From Desulfobacula sp. (lineage in GTDB: Bacteria > Desulfobacterota > Desulfobacteria > Desulfobacterales > Desulfobacteraceae), in assembly GCF_021107415.1 (NCBI RefSeq), contig NZ_JAIOSW010000089.1:1-26964 (forward strand): a DNA stretch of 26,964 nucleotides, read 5' to 3'. The notes under the pieces were generated by a model. That model worked only from the letters and a program-made list of their open reading frames with translations, was not told the DNA's origin and did no database searches. The translations under genes and the position numbers were made by a program. Below are positions 24,761-26,964 of this stretch, piece by piece; within the stretch, counting starts at the first letter, position 1, and the number at the start of each line of letters is the position of its first letter.

Positions 24761-26837
24761 CGGTTTTTGCAGCTTTGTAACTCAGCTTTATCTTCCCGTC
24801 TCGGGTGACATCCAGAACCTTTACTGGAATGACTTCTCCCTCTTTAAGTACATCTGTTACTTTTTTAACCCTGTAATTAGCCAGTTCTGAAATATGTACC
24901 AGTCCGTCAGTGCCCTGTTTAATATTTACAAAGGCACCAAAGTCGGTGATTTTAACAACTGTGCCCTGATAAATTTCACCGATCTCAGGATCAAGGGCTA
25001 TATCTGATACCATTTTTAACGCCAGTGCAGCGTCTTCTTCATTTTCAGCGGCAATCTTTACAATACCCGAATCATTTACCTCAATAACGGTATTGGTCTC
25101 TGCCTGAAGCGCTCTGATCACTTTTCCGCCAGGACCGATGATATCGCGAATTTTATCGGATTTAATCTGAATACTGACAATTTTAGGTGCACGGGGAGAA
25201 ACTTCCGACCTTGTCTCCTTAAGGGTTTCAAGCATTTTGTTAAGGATATGTATCCTGCCGCCATGGGCCTGATTAAGGGCTGTCTCCATAATCTCTTTTG
25301 AGAGTTCCTTAATTTTAATATCCATCTGGAGAGCGGTAATCCCTTCTGCTGTTCCAGCCACCTTAAAATCCATATCACCGAAATGATCTTCATCTCCTAA
25401 GATGTCCGAAAGCACAACGGTTTTGTCTCCATCTTTAACAAGTCCCATGGCAATCCCGGAAACCGGCGCTTTTATAGGAACGCCGCCATCCATTAATGCC
25501 AGAATTCCGGAACAGATAGTTCCCATGGATGAACTCCCGTTGGACTCCATGACTTCTCCCACCAGGCGGATGGTATATTCAAAGTCTTCCTGGGAAGGAA
25601 GGACTTTTGCAATGGCCCGGCTGGCAAGATTTCCATGACCGATATCCCTTCGGCTGGGTCCGCCGGCACGTCTGACTTCTCCCACTGAAAAGGCAGGGAA
25701 ATTATAGTGGAGCATAAAACTCCTTGTTTCATTACCCATCAGGGTTTCAACCCGTTGCTCATCCATGCCCGAGCCCAGGGTCAAAACACCCAGCACCTGG
25801 GTTTCACCCCGTGTAAAAAGAGCTGAACCATGGGGCATAGGAAGATTTCCCACTTCACAGTCAATTTGCCTGATTTCATCAAAGGCCCTGCCATCAATTC
25901 TTTTGTCCTCTTTCAGGACGATGTCACGGCTGACCTTCTTAACACATTTGCTAAAGGCCTCTTTTATTTCTTTGACCTGTTCGGGACAGGTTTCGATAAA
26001 ATGTTCAACAACTTGCTCTTTTAAAGCACTGAGAGCTTTTCCACGCTCAATTTTTGTTTTGATCTGAACCTCTTTATAAATGTTATCTTTTGAATATTCA
26101 ATCACCTTGGCAGCCAGTTCTTCATCCCTGACGGGTGGCACAAACACACGTTTTTCTTTTCCAAGGGCCTCTTTCAGCTGAACCTGCAGATCAATGATGG
26201 GTTGCATTGCTTCATGGCCAAAAAAGATGGCATCCAGCATATCTTTTTCCGAGACAATAGCTGCGCCACCTTCCACCATGACCACACCGGTTTTTGATCC
26301 GGCCACAACCAGTTCAATATCACTTTCTTCCATCTGCTCAATGGTAGGGTTGGCAACAAACTGCCCATCTATCCTGCCGACTTTAATACCGGCAATGGGC
26401 CCTTCAAAGGGGATATCAGACATTTGCAAGGCAGCAGAGGCACCAACCAAAGCAAGGGTATCAGGTTCGTTTATCTTATCCATTGAAAGAACAGTAGCAA
26501 TGACCTGGGTCTCAAAATTGTAGCCCTCCTCAAAAAGGGGGCGAATGGGTCTGTCGATCAATCTTGCTGTCAGGGTTTCTTTTTCAGAAGGCCTGCCGAT
26601 TTCACGCCTGAAATAATTTCCCGGTATTCTTCCTGCCGAATAGATTTTTTCCTGGTATTCAACGGTAAGGGGTAAAAAACTGATCTCCGGCTTTGGATCT
26701 TTTGAAGAAACAGCCGTAACCAGCACCACGGTTTCTCCATATTGTACAATCACTGACCCTGATGCCTGTTTGGCAATTTTTCCTCCACGAATAGAAAATT
26801 CTCTTCCATTGATGGTGGTCTTAAATAATTTTTCCAT
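24750..26837 (-). CDS. pnp: Polynucleotide phosphorylase
   Basis: PNPase degrades RNA 3' to 5' phosphorolytically and is part of the RNA degradosome. The 695-residue protein shows two RNase PH-like domains (first with [20 protein letters not shown] and [14 protein letters not shown]; second with [28 protein letters not shown] and [20 protein letters not shown]), a KH domain (about 555-610, [15 protein letters not shown]) and an S1 domain (about 620-690, [24 protein letters not shown]). ACAGGAGAAGTT precedes the ATG, a strong ribosome-binding site. It is complete and ordinary. The 5' leader carries a long hairpin (26898-26939), reminiscent of the RNase III-processed leader in E. coli; rpsO is the usual upstream neighbour. 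Confidence 0.97.
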   Translation of the reverse strand: MEKLFKTTINGREFSIRGGKIAKQASGSVIVQYGETVVLVTAVSSKDPKPEISFLPLTVEYQEKIYSAGRIPGNYFRREIGRPSEKETLTARLIDRPIRPLFEEGYNFETQVIATVLSMDKINEPDTLALVGASAALQMSDIPFEGPIAGIKVGRIDGQFVANPTIEQMEESDIELVVAGSKTGVVMVEGGAAIVSEKDMLDAIFFGHEAMQPIIDLQVQLKEALGKEKRVFVPPVRDEELAAKVIEYSKDNIYKEVQIKTKIERGKALSALKEQVVEHFIETCPEQVKEIKEAFSKCVKKVSRDIVLKEDKRIDGRAFDEIRQIDCEVGNLPMPHGSALFTRGETQVLGVLTLGSGMDEQRVETLMGNETRSFMLHYNFPAFSVGEVRRAGGPSRRDIGHGNLASRAIAKVLPSQEDFEYTIRLVGEVMESNGSSSMGTICSGILALMDGGVPIKAPVSGIAMGLVKDGDKTVVLSDILGDEDHFGDMDFKVAGTAEGITALQMDIKIKELSKEIMETALNQAHGGRIHILNKMLETLKETRSEVSPRAPKIVSIQIKSDKIRDIIGPGGKVIRALQAETNTVIEVNDSGIVKIAAENEEDAALALKMVSDIALDPEIGEIYQGTVVKITDFGAFVNIKQGTDGLVHISELANYRVKKVTDVLKEGEVIPVKVLDVTRDGKIKLSYKAAKTDDK

Positions 26838-26897
26838 AACTTCTCCTGTAATAAAAAAGGCAGGAAATTATAAGGAAATTTTTACAAATAATAAACC

Positions 26898-26939
26898 CGC
26901 ATGTTTGGCATTAAATATAAACTTAATGGCAAACATGCG
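26898..26939 (-). promoter_or_regulatory. Long hairpin in the pnp leader or rpsO-pnp spacer
   Basis: Two 17-base arms (26898-26914 and 26923-26939) pair at 16 positions with one G-G mismatch around an eight-base loop. On the minus strand it lies about 60 bases before the pnp ATG. It could be the terminator of an upstream gene (probably rpsO, outside the window), with only weak Ts after it, or an RNase III site through which PNPase limits its own message, as in E. coli. Sequence alone does not decide. Confidence 0.6.
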
Positions 26940-26964
26940 AACTTATTTAAAAAACTCCTTGAAA

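Noticed and set aside
26943..26963. End of rpsO at the right edge (frame ending FKEFFK then stop)
   Set aside because: Only six or seven codons are visible and they do not match a recognisable S15 C-terminus, so it is not called as a gene.

Overview
The window looks like chromosome from an anaerobic member of the Desulfobacterota, of the Desulfobacteraceae type (Desulfobacula or Desulfobacter relatives). This is inferred from gene content and AT-rich codon use, not from a marker gene. It carries methylmalonyl-CoA (propionate/succinate) pathway genes, an HD-GYP regulator, a large hybrid histidine kinase, a 7TM-DISM fragment and a prokaryotic Ras-like GTPase. No rRNA, tRNA, CRISPR array or insertion sequence was seen.

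Region 1 (1-6972). The minus strand carries sucC (cut by the left edge) and, further right, the order mce > mcm > meaB: methylmalonyl-CoA epimerase, B12-dependent mutase and the mutase's GTPase chaperone. Together with succinyl-CoA ligase these interconvert methylmalonyl-CoA and succinate. Between sucC and meaB lies a plus-strand block (about 820-3330) with its own sigma70-like promoter. It holds a chimeric 7TM-DISM fragment and two lipoproteins, one with a PEGA-like domain. A roughly 51-codon open frame just upstream of sucC may be the tail of an older gene.

Region 2 (7218-16966). A REC/HD-GYP regulator is divergent from a plus-strand export block. First come an RND/MMPL permease, a LolA-like periplasmic protein and an outer-membrane beta-barrel, a plausible inner membrane-periplasm-outer membrane route. 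Then come two ABC half-exporters that look like an asymmetric heterodimer, behind a near-consensus promoter with an adjoining palindrome.

Region 3 (17199-18729). The minus strand has a nitroreductase-family gene and, downstream of it, a broken gene. Its frame is interrupted by a TAA and by a one-base shift in a homopolymer. Its pieces encode a beta-rich domain, a membrane segment and a HEFTH zinc-protease-like motif.

Region 4 (18931-23960). This is the most interesting unit: a tight plus-strand operon of four genes. They encode a coiled-coil protein; a protein with a cytoplasmic domain, one membrane span and a periplasmic OmpA peptidoglycan-binding domain; a Ras/Rab-like GTPase with altered switch II residues; and a hybrid histidine kinase. 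It looks like a cell-wall-anchored GTPase signalling or positioning module.

Region 5 (23984-26964). The minus strand carries pnp (polynucleotide phosphorylase) preceded by a long hairpin, and overlapping its end a WalJ/YycJ-type metallo-beta-lactamase-fold hydrolase.
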